From: Thermacetogenium phaeum DSM 12270
GTDB taxonomy: Bacteria; Bacillota; DSM-12270; Thermacetogeniales; Thermacetogeniaceae
Length of the DNA: 64,000 nucleotides
Reading direction: 5' to 3'
Assembly: GCF_000305935.1 (NCBI RefSeq)
Contig: NC_018870.1
Span: forward strand, 451,942-515,941
The notes below the pieces were generated by a model, which saw nothing but the letters and a program-made list of their open reading frames with translations, did no database searches and was not told the origin of the DNA. Positions 33,457 through 42,201 of this stretch are shown here, in pieces. The position numbers and the translations under genes were made by a program. The first letter of the stretch is position 1. Every line of letters starts with the position of its first letter.

Positions 33457-34572
33457 TCATACCAGATTCTCCGGGTTCAGGCCCTCGAGCTCCGGCAAGA
33501 CGAATCTGCCGTCCTTCCTGACCAGCACCCCGTCGAAGTAGATCTCCCCACCGCCGTATTCGGGGGTCTGGATCAGCACCAGGTCCCAGTGGACGGCCGA
33601 TCTGTTGCCGTTGAAGCAGTCGTCATAGGCGCTGCCGGGTGTGAGGTGGATCGACCCGGCGATCTTCTCGTCGAAGAGGGTGTCCCGGATCGGCCTGGTG
33701 ATGTGGGGGTTCAGGCCGAAGGAGAACTCCCCGACATACCTGGCGCCCTCATCGGTTTCGAAAATCCGGTTGATCCGTTCGGTGGCGTTGGCTGTCGCCC
33801 GGATGATCCTTCCGTGCCGGAACTCCAGCCGGATGTTCTCATAGGTGAAGCCCTGGTATTGGGATGGGGTGTTGTAGGTGATCCAGCCGTTGACCGAGTC
33901 CCTGACCGGTGCGGTGTAGACCTCTCCGTCGGGGATGTTTGCCTTGCCGTCGCACTTCACCGCCGGCAGCCCCTTAATCGAAAAGCTCAGATCGGTGCCC
34001 GGCCCTGTGATCCTCACCCGGTCGGTCCTGTTCATCAGCTCCACGAGGGGGTCCATCGCCCGCGACATCCTGGCATAGTCGAGGTTGCAGACACTGAAAT
34101 AGAAGTCTTCGAAGGCCTCCGTGCTCATTCCGGCTGCCTGGGCCATCGATGGAGAGGGGTAGCGCAACACCACCCACTTCGTCCTGGGGACGCGGATCTC
34201 CCCGTGCACCGGTTGCCAGAAGTATTTCTGGTAAAGCTCCATCTTATCCGGGGGGACGTCTGAGAGCTCTGCCGCATTGTCGCCGGAGCGGATGCCGATG
34301 TAGGCATCCATATCCCTCATTCTGGCCGCCTCGTATCTGGCCATGAGCCGGATCTGCTCAAGGGTGGCCCCGAGCAGCAGCGCCCTGTCCACCGCCCTGT
34401 CCTTGATGGTCACAAATGGGATGCCTCCCGCCCGGTAGACCTGGCGGATCAGCTCCCTCACCAGCGGCAGCTCCAGCCCCACGGCCTCGATCAGGATTTT
34501 CTCTCCCGGCTGTAGCCGGCAGGAATAGTGAACAAGGTTTTCGGCCAGACGGCTGACTCTCGGGTTGGTCAT
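33457..34572 (-). CDS. M29-family metallo-aminopeptidase
   Basis: A 371-residue protein like thermophilic aminopeptidases T/PepS (family M29). The metal ligands are in typical places: Glu in ANATERIN and GEFSFGLNP, His in GSIHLTPG, and HWDLV near the end. It trims N-terminal residues from peptides in the cytoplasm. The start is set at ATG 34572 (MTNPRVSRLAENLV) because family members begin there and length agrees. However, the frame stays open far upstream as a coiled coil (see 34573-34849). The ribosome site before ATG is mediocre (AAGGATGG). Confidence 0.85.
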   Translation of the reverse strand: MTNPRVSRLAENLVHYSCRLQPGEKILIEAVGLELPLVRELIRQVYRAGGIPFVTIKDRAVDRALLLGATLEQIRLMARYEAARMRDMDAYIGIRSGDNAAELSDVPPDKMELYQKYFWQPVHGEIRVPRTKWVVLRYPSPSMAQAAGMSTEAFEDFYFSVCNLDYARMSRAMDPLVELMNRTDRVRITGPGTDLSFSIKGLPAVKCDGKANIPDGEVYTAPVRDSVNGWITYNTPSQYQGFTYENIRLEFRHGRIIRATANATERINRIFETDEGARYVGEFSFGLNPHITRPIRDTLFDEKIAGSIHLTPGSAYDDCFNGNRSAVHWDLVLIQTPEYGGGEIYFDGVLVRKDGRFVLPELEGLNPENLV

Positions 34573-34849
34573 TGTGGTACCACCATCCTTACTCAATTTG
34601 GTTGCGCGTTCTTCCTGGGCGGTTAGCCTTCTATCGAGCTTGCCGATATCCTCCCAGACACAACGCAATTCCCTCTCGATCTCGGTGATATCCTTTTGTA
34701 TTTTCCTTTGGCCTTTTTCCCGCTTATCCAGGCGCCTGGAGATGGCATCAAAATGGGTGCCGACTTCGCTTGTGACCTGGTTGAGCTCTCCCTGGAGGTC
34801 GTCCCTGACCTGGTTGATTTGTAACTCTAAGTTAAGGCCCTGACCCGGC
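34573..34849 (-). other. In-frame coiled-coil extension upstream of the aminopeptidase
   Basis: The aminopeptidase frame remains open for about 92 codons before its ATG and encodes a strong heptad pattern (LNLELQINQVRDDLQGELNQ, then IQKDITEIEREL, then DIGKLDRRL). The only standard starts are a TTG at 34668 and others inside the coil; no ATG or GTG stands at the beginning. A TATAAT lies just upstream near 34882-34887 on the same strand. It may be a real N-terminal domain with an unusual start, or the remains of a coiled-coil gene fused to the leader. Confidence 0.4.
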
Positions 34850-34997
34850 CGGCTGCGTACCCCCGAGGTGGTGCTTCTGTCTTATTATAACAGAGACGGC
34901 AACGCCCAGATATCCCAGGCATTCAGCTTCTTCCCATTTTTCGATCAGAGATATATACTTATATACAAGGATTGCCAAACACTTTTTTGGCGGAGGG

Positions 34998-35555
34998 ATG
35001 ATGTTCATGAAGGTTGTGGGTATCGTCGGAAGCCCGCGCCGGGGCAGCAACACAGAGATCCTGGTGGAGCAGGTGCTGGCAGGGGCGGCCGCGGCAGGTG
35101 CCGAGACGCAGATTTTCAGGCTCAACGATCTCAACATCAGGGGCTGCCAGGCATGCAACTACTGCAAGGAGCACGACGGCTGCAGGCAGAAGGACGACAT
35201 GACGCAGATCTACGATGCCCTTTTCGCTGCCGACGGGATCGTGATCGGCTCACCGATCTACATGGGCTATTTTACCGCCCAGACCAAGCTGTTTATGGAC
35301 AGGCTCTTTGCCTTCTTCAGGCCGGGCGTCGGCAGCAGCCTGCCGAAGGGGAAGAAGGGTGTTGTGGTTTACTGCCAGGGCGGCGGTGACGACCGGAAGT
35401 TCGTCGAGGCGTTGGCCCGGCGGTTGGCAGGAGTCATGGGGTTGGAGCTGAAGGGGGTTGTAGGCGGCAACGGGATGAACGAATTAGGAGTCGTCAGAGA
35501 GAATAAAGAGCTGATGGATCGGGCCTTCAGGCTTGGAGAGGAACTGGTCAGTTGA
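34998..35555 (+). CDS. NAD(P)H-dependent FMN reductase / flavodoxin-like protein
   Basis: A 182-185-residue flavodoxin-fold protein with the FMN phosphate loop GSPRRGSNTE near the start and GSPIYMGYFTAQTK in the middle. Cysteines are spaced C-x2-C-x2-C-x5-C (CQACNYCKEHDGC), as in iron-sulfur flavoproteins and their relatives. It probably reduces FMN, iron or quinone-like acceptors with NAD(P)H. Starts at 34998, 35001 or 35007 are all in frame; GGAGGG lies just before the first two, so 35007 has the best spacing. Confidence 0.82.
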   Translation: MMFMKVVGIVGSPRRGSNTEILVEQVLAGAAAAGAETQIFRLNDLNIRGCQACNYCKEHDGCRQKDDMTQIYDALFAADGIVIGSPIYMGYFTAQTKLFMDRLFAFFRPGVGSSLPKGKKGVVVYCQGGGDDRKFVEALARRLAGVMGLELKGVVGGNGMNELGVVRENKELMDRAFRLGEELVS

Positions 35556-35572
35556 AGGCAAATGGTAAACGG

Positions 35573-35675
35573 GGACACAAATTCGTCCGCTATGCGGATG
35601 ACCGCAACATCTACGTAAAGAGCCGAAGGGCAGGACATCGCGTCATGGAAAGCATGAAGAAGTTTGCGGTGGTGT
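35573..35675 (+). pseudogene. Group II intron reverse transcriptase remnant
   Basis: About 33 codons read GHKFVRYADDRNIYVKS then RRAGHRVMESMKKF. The YADD box and its surroundings are the catalytic core of group II intron reverse transcriptases. No start, no further domains and no intron RNA ends were found, so only a fragment survives. Confidence 0.65.
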
Positions 35676-35684
35676 GGGGGGGAC

Positions 35685-35701
35685 GGGGGTTAGCCGCCCC
35701 C
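35685..35701. terminator. Hairpin between convergent units
   Basis: GGGGG and CCCCC with a seven-base loop, followed on the plus strand by a T-rich stretch, between the flavoprotein and the 3' end of the MFS gene. Confidence 0.5.
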
Positions 35702-35717
35702 TCCTACTCGATTTATT

Positions 35718-37004
35718 TTATTTTCTGAGGCTCTGCCAGATGTTTTTGCAGCCGGTTTCTTTGATCAGGAGGATGCAAAGGGTGCCGATAACCACGGCTA
35801 TAAAACCGTACATGAAGGTGTTGTGGTAGAGGGCTGTTGCCGCCAGCCCCTCGGCGCGATCCAGGTACATGCCCATGATCGCCGGGAGCAGCGCCGCCCC
35901 CAGGAAGCCGCCGGTGTTGACGGCAGCGGTGGAGACACCGGCGATCTGCGGGGGGTTGACCTCTTTGGCGACTGCAAAGGAGAGGATGAAGGTGGCGCAG
36001 CAGAACCCCATCATGAACAAGAGGGGGTAGAGGATTCCCTCCGGCGGCTTGCCGCCGTTGACGAAAACGAGCAGGGCCCACGTTGCCAGGTAAATGAACC
36101 CGAAAAGCAGCATGGGCTTTTTTCTGCTCTGGATCCGGTCGGAGATCACCCCGATGAGGACGCTGCCGACCATCAACCCGATGGTGGCGACCAGGGCGTA
36201 GTTGGCCGCGGCATTCTTGGACATGCCGTATACGCTCATCAGGTAGGTAACGCCCCAGGTTCCTGTAAAACTGACATAGGAGCCGAAGAAACCGGCAAAG
36301 AGAAAGAATCCCGGCCAGGTATGCCTGTTGGTGAGCACCTGAATGAATGATGCTGCAGTTAGTTTTTCGGCTTGGGCTTTGTTTTTGCCTCCGGCTGCCG
36401 CCGGTCCTGCTTCTGCGGGGTAGTCCCTGATTATCAGGTAGCAGAGCAGGGCAATGAGAAGGGTAGCAAGCCCGATGGCCATGAAGGTGTTTCTCCAGGT
36501 GAAGGCTGCCACCATCAGGGCGAGGGGGGTCTGGGCGAGGACGCCTCCCAGGTTGCCCGTAAAGGAGGTGATGCCGGACATAGTGCTGAATTCCTCAGGG
36601 CGGAACCAGACGGAGATGATCTTGAGAATGCAGACGAAGACCACGGAAACCCCGATACCTACCAGAAGCCTCCCAAGGAAGGCCAGAAGCACCCCCGGGG
36701 CAAGGCCGAAAAGGATGGAACCGATGCCTGCCAGAACGGTGCCGGCGGTCACCGTTTTTCTCGCTCCCCAGGTATCCGCAAGGACTCCTACCGGAATCTG
36801 CATGATCATGTAGGCGTAAAAGTAGGTCGCTCCCAGGTTGGCAAAAGTGGTCGCCGATATATGAAAGGCCTCCATCAAATCATCCCTGACGACACCTGCT
36901 GCCATCCGGTGAAAGAACACCACAATATAGGAAAGGGCCATGACGCTCCAGATCAGCCAGCGGTAGGCCCCGGCCGTTTTCACTGCATTGCTGTTGCTGT
37001 TCAA
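35718..37004 (-). CDS. MFS transporter
   Basis: A 428-residue major facilitator with twelve predicted helices. The helix 2-3 loop GVLADTWGARKTV fits the MFS signature D-x-x-G-x-R, and a Lys/Gln-rich central loop lies near residue 205. The start is TTG 37004, nine bases after AAAGGAG; an upstream ATG would overlap that site. It resembles the organic-anion (OFA/ACS-like) type, but substrate is unknown. The divergent IclR-family gene and its operator suggest regulation by an organic acid or aromatic effector. Confidence 0.82.
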   Translation of the reverse strand: MNSNSNAVKTAGAYRWLIWSVMALSYIVVFFHRMAAGVVRDDLMEAFHISATTFANLGATYFYAYMIMQIPVGVLADTWGARKTVTAGTVLAGIGSILFGLAPGVLLAFLGRLLVGIGVSVVFVCILKIISVWFRPEEFSTMSGITSFTGNLGGVLAQTPLALMVAAFTWRNTFMAIGLATLLIALLCYLIIRDYPAEAGPAAAGGKNKAQAEKLTAASFIQVLTNRHTWPGFFLFAGFFGSYVSFTGTWGVTYLMSVYGMSKNAAANYALVATIGLMVGSVLIGVISDRIQSRKKPMLLFGFIYLATWALLVFVNGGKPPEGILYPLLFMMGFCCATFILSFAVAKEVNPPQIAGVSTAAVNTGGFLGAALLPAIMGMYLDRAEGLAATALYHNTFMYGFIAVVIGTLCILLIKETGCKNIWQSLRK

Positions 37005-37143
37005 ATAAAAGCTCTCCTTTCCGGCAGAAAAGTATTTCCGGCCGGCCGGCATTTTCTCTGCGGTGAGGTGGCATCCATTTTTTTATAGATGATCACGGTG
37101 ATTTTGTCAATTAGCCAGCAATCGTTGGCCGACCCTGGTTCGG

Positions 37144-37164
37144 GCATACGATGTATGCTAAAAT
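37144..37164 (+). promoter_or_regulatory. IclR-type operator and -10 box
   Basis: GCATAC GAT GTATGC is a perfect inverted repeat (37144-37158) directly abutting TAAAAT, which has TGC before it (extended -10). It lies in the divergent region between the MFS and IclR genes, about 80 bases from the IclR start, and is a likely autoregulatory site. Confidence 0.55.
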
Positions 37165-37239
37165 ATTCTGCAAGACGCGAGAGAGTGTTAAGCAAATTTG
37201 AAGCGGATTCCCACCTTTGAAGGCGTGGAGGCAGAAACT

Positions 37240-38010
37240 ATGGGGAAGCCCAAGTATCCTGTTTCGGCAATAGAAAGGGCTTTGGAAATCCTGATGCTCT
37301 TGTTCCGGGAAAAGCGGGAGATGGGAATTACCGAGATCGCCGCTGCCATGGGCCTGCATAAGAGCACGGTACACCGCGCCCTGACCACCCTGCAGGAGTA
37401 CGGGTTTGTGGAGCAGAATCCGGTTACCAGCAAGTACTGGCTGGGCATCAGGCTCTTTTCTCTGGGGATGCTATACCGCGAGAAGATGAGAATCCAGGAC
37501 CTCGCCCGGCCGTTTACGGAGGAGCTCGCCCGTAAGTGCCGGGAGGTGGTGCATATGGGGATCCTGGAAAACCAGCATGAGGTCGGCAGGGTTCTCGTGA
37601 TCGATAAGGTGGAGACAGAACAGATCTTATCCCTGACCCCGAGGATCGGCTCGGGAACTCCTGCCCACTGCTCGGCGATGGGAAAGATGCTGCTGGCCTA
37701 TCAGAGTGATGAATATCTGGAAAAATTCGCCGCTCAAGGGCTGCCGCGCTACACCAAGAACACCATTACCGATCTGGAGGAGCTAAAACAGGAGCTGCGG
37801 AAGATAAAAGAGCAGGGTTATGCCCTGGACAGGGAAGAAATTGAAGTGGGGCTCACCTGTGTGGCGGCGCCTATTCTCGACGGGCACGGTAAGGCCATTG
37901 CAGCCGTCAGCGTTTCCGGGCCCGTTACCAGGATAACCCCCGAGCGCCTGCCCTTGATCATCAATGATGTTAAGGAAACTGCCGCCAGAATTTCAGAACA
38001 GATAAGGTAA
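37240..38010 (+). CDS. IclR-family transcriptional regulator
   Basis: A 256-residue IclR protein. The winged helix (residues about 8-70) has SAIERALEILMLLF and MGLHKSTVHRALTTL. The effector domain carries GSGTPAHCSAMGKMLLA and LTCVAAPILDGHGKAIAAVSVSGP, typical of small-acid sensing. ATG 37240 follows GGAGG by eight bases. It stands divergent from the MFS transporter and upstream of two inverted copies of an 18-base site, both plausible targets. Confidence 0.88.
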   Translation: MGKPKYPVSAIERALEILMLLFREKREMGITEIAAAMGLHKSTVHRALTTLQEYGFVEQNPVTSKYWLGIRLFSLGMLYREKMRIQDLARPFTEELARKCREVVHMGILENQHEVGRVLVIDKVETEQILSLTPRIGSGTPAHCSAMGKMLLAYQSDEYLEKFAAQGLPRYTKNTITDLEELKQELRKIKEQGYALDREEIEVGLTCVAAPILDGHGKAIAAVSVSGPVTRITPERLPLIINDVKETAARISEQIR

Positions 38011-38052
38011 GACCCCAGTCGGGGTGGGGAAGAACTCCCGGCCGGATATGTT

Positions 38053-38076
38053 CAAAAATTTTTTAAAAAATTTTTG
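38053..38076. repeat. Perfect A/T palindrome
   Basis: A 24-base perfect palindrome made of C, A5, T6 and the complement. It lies 42 bases after the IclR stop and may serve as a bidirectional terminator, since runs of T stand in both arms. Confidence 0.5.
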
Positions 38077-38139
38077 TAGAGGTGGCAGGAAAAAAAGTTT
38101 TCGTGAAGAAGTATTTTTTTGCGGTATTTATGGAACGGT

Positions 38140-38209
38140 GTTCTATTGCGCAGAATCCACATTGTTTTTTGTTAGTTGCTATTGAGAACAAGATTCTGCA
38201 TAATAGAAC
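38140..38209. promoter_or_regulatory. Two inverted copies of an 18-base operator
   Basis: GTTCTATTGCGCAGAATC (38140-38157) and its inverse with two changes (38192-38209, reading GTTCTATTATGCAGAATC on the other strand). The centres are 52 bases apart, about five helical turns, which would suit a looped regulator tetramer such as IclR. The target gene now appears to be the truncated stub at 38373. Confidence 0.55.
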
Positions 38210-38372
38210 ATCCAGCGGTTTTCAATATATTACTTTTCTCTGTCCTGACAAAATAGCGTGGGGTGGATGTTCCGGGTTATCCGGTCGGCAACGAAGGAAA
38301 GGTGGTGGGAGCGGCAATAACAAGGCTCTCTTTTAGGACCAAGCGGTAACCATTTGAAGAGGGGGTACCAGT

Positions 38373-38474
38373 TTGAAAAGGGAGATCATTGAAGAACTGA
38401 AGGGGATTGTCGGAGAGAAGCACGTCTGTACCAGCGATCGAGTTATCCGAATTCCCAACCATGTTTCTTGCTGA
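38373..38474 (+). pseudogene. glcD-like FAD oxidase, 5' stub
   Basis: TTG 38373 behind GAGGGGG starts LKREIIEELKGIVGEKHVC, which matches the N-terminus of GlcD/lactate dehydrogenase-type FAD-linked oxidases. After 33 codons the frame ends at TGA, and nothing of the FAD domain follows. It is the remains of a 2-hydroxyacid oxidase gene. Confidence 0.5.
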
Positions 38475-38704
38475 AAGATTAATTGGTGCTCTGTTTAATG
38501 AAACAAGGATTAAATTTGGAGTACTGGCCGATAGTATTTTGATATGGATGAATACTGGAAGTATAAAACCAGCAAAAGCATGTAAGTAAAGTGACACTTC
38601 TTAATATCGCCAGGTGACTTCTAATTTCACCAGGGGAACGTTTTTACAGAAAATTTTGTACTTGTTCTAATGCCACAGTTAGATTGTGAAGGAGGAGTTG
38701 TTCA
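38475..38704 (+). other. Remnant region before the dehydrogenase
   Basis: One frame from about 38461 reads MFLAERLIGALFNETRIKF and stops at 38587; it has no ribosome site and no family I recognise. AGGAGG stands before the dehydrogenase start at 38705. Confidence 0.3.
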
Positions 38705-39784
38705 ATGGGTGTTTTTGATATGATGGAAAAGTACGGACATGAGCAAGTAATTTTTAACTATGACAAGAGGACCGGGCTCAAAGCAATCATCGCTATCCAT
38801 GACACGACACTTGGTCCGGCTAACGGTGGTTGCCGCATGTGGGATTATAAGAGCGAGGAGGAAGCACTAGAGGATGCCCTGCGTTTGTCCTACGGGATGA
38901 CTTATAAGAGTGCCGCTGCCGGGATCATGTTCGGTGGAGGAAAGACCGTAATCATAGGTGATCCTACCAGGAAGACACCGGAAATGTTCTATGCCCTAGG
39001 GCGGTTTGTAGACACTTTGCACGGGCGTTACTACACAGGAACCGATGTTGGAACAACCCCTCAAGATTTTGTGGAAGCATCGAAGATAGCTCGCCGATTC
39101 ACCGGCCTCCCCGTGGAGTTCGGCGGCTGCGGTAACAGCGGAATGATTACTGCATATGGTGTTTTTCAGGGAATGAGGGCCTGCCTTAGGGAGTATTACG
39201 GTGAGGAATCCTTTAAGGGGCGTAAAGTAAGCGTTCAGGGTGTTGGAAAAGCAGGTGAACCCCTGATCAAGTACCTGCAGGATGCTGGTGCCGAGATTGT
39301 AGCTATTACTGATATTGATGAGAATAAACTGTATGCAGTCGCAAAAAAATACGGGGTTGAGGCTGTTGACCCTGAAGAGATCTATGAAGTGGAGTGTGAC
39401 ATATTCTCCCCTAATGCCTTGGGCGGTGTGATCAATGATAATACTGTTGAAAAACTAAATTGTAAGATCGTTGCTGGTGCTGCCAATAATGTTCTAGCAG
39501 AATCAAGGCATGGTGCGAGGTTAAAAGAGAGGAATATCCTATATGCTCCGGACTTCATCATCAACGCTGGGGGTATTATCGCAGTTGCCGATGAGTTTGA
39601 GCTTGGTGGCTTCAAACTGGAGCGAGCTTTAAAGAAAGCGGAGCAGATTTATGAGCGTTTATTGAAGGTATTTGCTTATGCCAAAGAAAAGGACATCCCT
39701 ACTCAGGATGCTGCAGAGTACCTTACTGAGCAATTGATTGAATCCCTTGCAGCCATCAAGAGGAGATGGGTCAACCCAGAGTAG
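38705..39784 (+). CDS. Leu/Phe/Val/Glu dehydrogenase (leucine dehydrogenase-like)
   Basis: A 359-residue amino acid dehydrogenase. The catalytic Lys region FGGGKTVI lies near residue 80, the NAD-binding fold VQGVGKAGEPLIKYL near 180, and the ITDID strand end suits NAD. These enzymes deaminate branched-chain or aromatic amino acids to 2-oxoacids. Length and motifs are closest to leucine dehydrogenase, but Phe or Val specificity cannot be excluded. It is more AT-rich than the buk-ptb-ior genes downstream that would process its product. GGAGGAG precedes the ATG. Confidence 0.85.
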   Translation: MGVFDMMEKYGHEQVIFNYDKRTGLKAIIAIHDTTLGPANGGCRMWDYKSEEEALEDALRLSYGMTYKSAAAGIMFGGGKTVIIGDPTRKTPEMFYALGRFVDTLHGRYYTGTDVGTTPQDFVEASKIARRFTGLPVEFGGCGNSGMITAYGVFQGMRACLREYYGEESFKGRKVSVQGVGKAGEPLIKYLQDAGAEIVAITDIDENKLYAVAKKYGVEAVDPEEIYEVECDIFSPNALGGVINDNTVEKLNCKIVAGAANNVLAESRHGARLKERNILYAPDFIINAGGIIAVADEFELGGFKLERALKKAEQIYERLLKVFAYAKEKDIPTQDAAEYLTEQLIESLAAIKRRWVNPE

Positions 39785-39821
39785 GATGGCTAGAAAAGCG
39801 GAGAATAAGGGGGTTCTCATC

Positions 39822-40287
39822 ATGGCAAGCAACAAAGTCTATCGCTAGCTGATTATCAACCCAGGTTCGACATCAACGAAGCTTGCGGTTTATGAGAATG
39901 AGTCTTGTGTATTCACCGAAAAAATCGAACACAAGGCAGATGAGCAAAAGAGGTTTGCCCGGGTTTACGGACCAGCTCCATTACCGCTTGGAGCCGGTCC
40001 TTCAAACCCTTGCATCCAGAGGTATTGATCTCACCTCATTTCATGCAGTAGCTGGTCGTGGTGGAATCGTGGGGCAAATGGAAAGCGGGACATACCTAGT
40101 AAATGAGCAGATGAAAAGGGATCTAGTTTAAGTGTCCGCTGGAAGAACATGCATACAACCTGGGGGCCTTGATAGCAGATGAGATTGCCAGAAAAGTGGG
40201 ATGGGAATTCCTTCTTATATTGTCGACCCGGTCTGTGCTGATGAAATGGATGATGTGACTTGCCTGACGGGGTTACCGGATCTGTAA
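39822..40287 (+). pseudogene. Butyrate kinase pseudogene
   Basis: Starts ATG 39822, meets TAG at 39846, then continues LIINPGSTSTKLAVYENES, with later pieces such as VAGRGGIVGQMESGTYLV in other frames. It is a decayed copy of the intact kinase at 44849, corresponding to about its first 160 residues, with stops and frameshifts, and lacks the rest. Nucleotide composition is like the AT-rich island, so it is not a recent copy of the intact gene. Confidence 0.85.
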
Positions 40288-40744
40288 AAAATATGGCTTA
40301 GGCATGCCTGGTGGTTTTGATGGCTGGCTACTATCTTGTCCCTTAAGGAATTCACGAAATGTTGACAAGAAAAGTTTTCTAAAATTCCTGTCATTTAAGT
40401 TATCACAAGTCAACCCAAGGCAATTTGGAATTGGTATGAATATTGCTATGTTGAAAAAAGAAGTAATGCCTGAGTCGAAATATCGAAAAGGCGTGATTAG
40501 TGAATGAAACATGAAATAAGTGAAAGGAGGGCCCCACATGCGTTAGATATATGTAGAACAGGTGGCGAAAGTTTATTTGGTTAGGTTTCAACCGTGGCCT
40601 GATTAGTCAAAGTTAAGAATTCTGTCATATGATGCTCCGGTAAAGCGATAGGGTGGTTGCTGAAGGTGGATTTAGTACTGTCGTTAAGTGGAGAAGGACA
40701 AATTTCAAATTTATTGATAATACCCAACATAGAGAAAGGATGGG
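40288..40744. other. Intergenic region before the symporter
   Basis: No gene supported. It holds a possible sigma-54 promoter (listed) and a GGAGGGCCC near 40527 not linked to any open frame. Confidence 0.3.
40432..40447 (+). promoter_or_regulatory. Possible sigma-54 promoter
   Basis: TTGGTATGAATATTGCT has GG (40433-40434) and GC (40445-40446) ten bases apart, as in -24/-12 promoters, but the -24 box lacks the usual CAC. It is about 300 bases before the symporter gene. Confidence 0.35.
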
Positions 40745-42181
40745 ATGCATGATATGGATAATAAAACTGTAAGTATCTTAGTCTGTATTGTTTATTTTGC
40801 TTGTCTTATCGGTGCCGGCATTTATGGTATGTTAAAAAATAAAAAGGCGTCGGACTATTTGGTTGCAGGAAGAAAATTAAACCTGTTGCTGACAACTGCA
40901 ACCTTAGCCGCAGTACAGATTGGCGCTGGAATTATACTGGGTGGAGCGGAGACCGGTGCCACATGGGGCATCTGGCCAGGTATGTATTATGCCCTCGGAT
41001 GCGGTGGTGGATTAATCCTGGCTGGTATATTGGTAGCCCACAGGATGAGGGATGAAGAAGGATATGTTCCAATGGACATTTTCGAGAAAAGGTTTGGGCA
41101 AAATAAATGGGTTAGAATATGGGCTTGGCTGAGTAATGTTCCTAGTATGTTAGGGATCTTTGTAGCACAGATGCTGGCATGTGGAAGTATTCTGGCCGGA
41201 TTCGGAGTGCCTTTTGGCACAGGTGTTTTGATGTGCTCTATCGTTATACTTATATACAGTTCTATCGGTGGAATGTGGGGGGTTGTTCTCGGTGATTTTG
41301 TCCAAATCGCCATAATGACGGTGGGTATACCCGTAGCAGCAGTTGCGTCACTTTTAAAACTCTCAGCAACTGGTATATCCCCAATGAGTATTTATAACAC
41401 ACCATTTATTCCAGATGGGCTTTTTACGAAATTTATTTACCTTGTTGTCCCTTTCCTCCTGGCCATATCAGTATCCTATGATGCTTTTATGAGATACCAG
41501 TCTGCTAAAGACGCTAAAACCGCTAGATTAGGATGTATCTTAGCTGGTATCTTCGTTATAATTTTCGGTATATTTGCTTCTACGATTGGTGCTGTTGCCA
41601 GGATCATTTTCCCAGAGATGGAGGAAGGCTTGTTTGCTGCAATGGTAATGAATAGTCTTCACCCTGTTGCTGCAGGTATAGTTCTTGCAGCGGTCTTAGC
41701 AGCTGCTATGTCAAGCGGTAACTGTCTGCTAATATCTATGTGAGCCTCTTTCTCCAGGGATCTTTATAATAAATTCTTTCATCCAGACAAAAATTTAGAC
41801 GAACTACCTTTATCTAAAATAATATCCCAGATTACGGTTGTAGTTGGGTGTATAGCTGGCATCTTACTGGCATTTAAAATGACCAGTATTCTCGATGCCA
41901 TTATAATCTTCAATTATCCCTATATGGGAAGCCTGCTTATCCCCCTGTTAGTAGCTGTTTTGTGGAAAGGTGCTACGAGAAAAGGTGCCTTTTCTGCAAT
42001 GATTGTAGGTGGCATCATTGGTGTGGGCGCGTTTTTGGCCGGTATACCTGGTCCTCTAAAGGATTGGGTTAATCCTGACATGGGATTGTTTTATGCCTAT
42101 ATTGCTTCATTAATTGTAATATACTTTGTTAGTAAAATGGACAAAGCAAAACAGCAAGATATCAAAAGTGACCAACAATAA
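40745..42181 (+). pseudogene. Sodium:solute symporter with in-frame TGA
   Basis: A 478-codon frame of the SSS (sodium/solute symporter) family, interrupted once by TGA at 41741-41743. The first 332 residues give helices 1-9 (VYFACLIGAGIYGMLK, KKASDYLVAGRKL, GGMWGVVLGD). After the stop the same frame continues ASFSRDLYNKFF and three more helices to 42181. The break lies in the conserved loop that normally reads S-x-x-x-x-RDIY. A nonsense mutation is the simplest reading; no selenocysteine hairpin is evident. The substrate is unknown. It lies 20 bases before the flavoprotein gene, so it probably once supplied that enzyme's substrate. Confidence 0.75.
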
Positions 42182-42201
42182 TCTAAGGGTGTGGTGAGAG
42201 C

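Larger units (their letters stand above)
38011..38372. other. AT-rich intergenic region with paired operators
   Basis: No intact gene. It contains a 24-base palindrome and two inverted 18-base sites (both listed). Near 38260-38340 a stretch reads RGVDVPGYPVGNEGKVVGAA in one frame without a start, possibly another gene remnant that I cannot name. Confidence 0.35.

Noticed and set aside
38082-38336. 84-residue frame after iclR
   Set aside because: It covers the inverted operator pair, has no ribosome site and looks random.
40745-42181. Selenocysteine at the TGA of the symporter
   Set aside because: No convincing bacterial SECIS hairpin follows the TGA, and the family has no known Sec at this loop.
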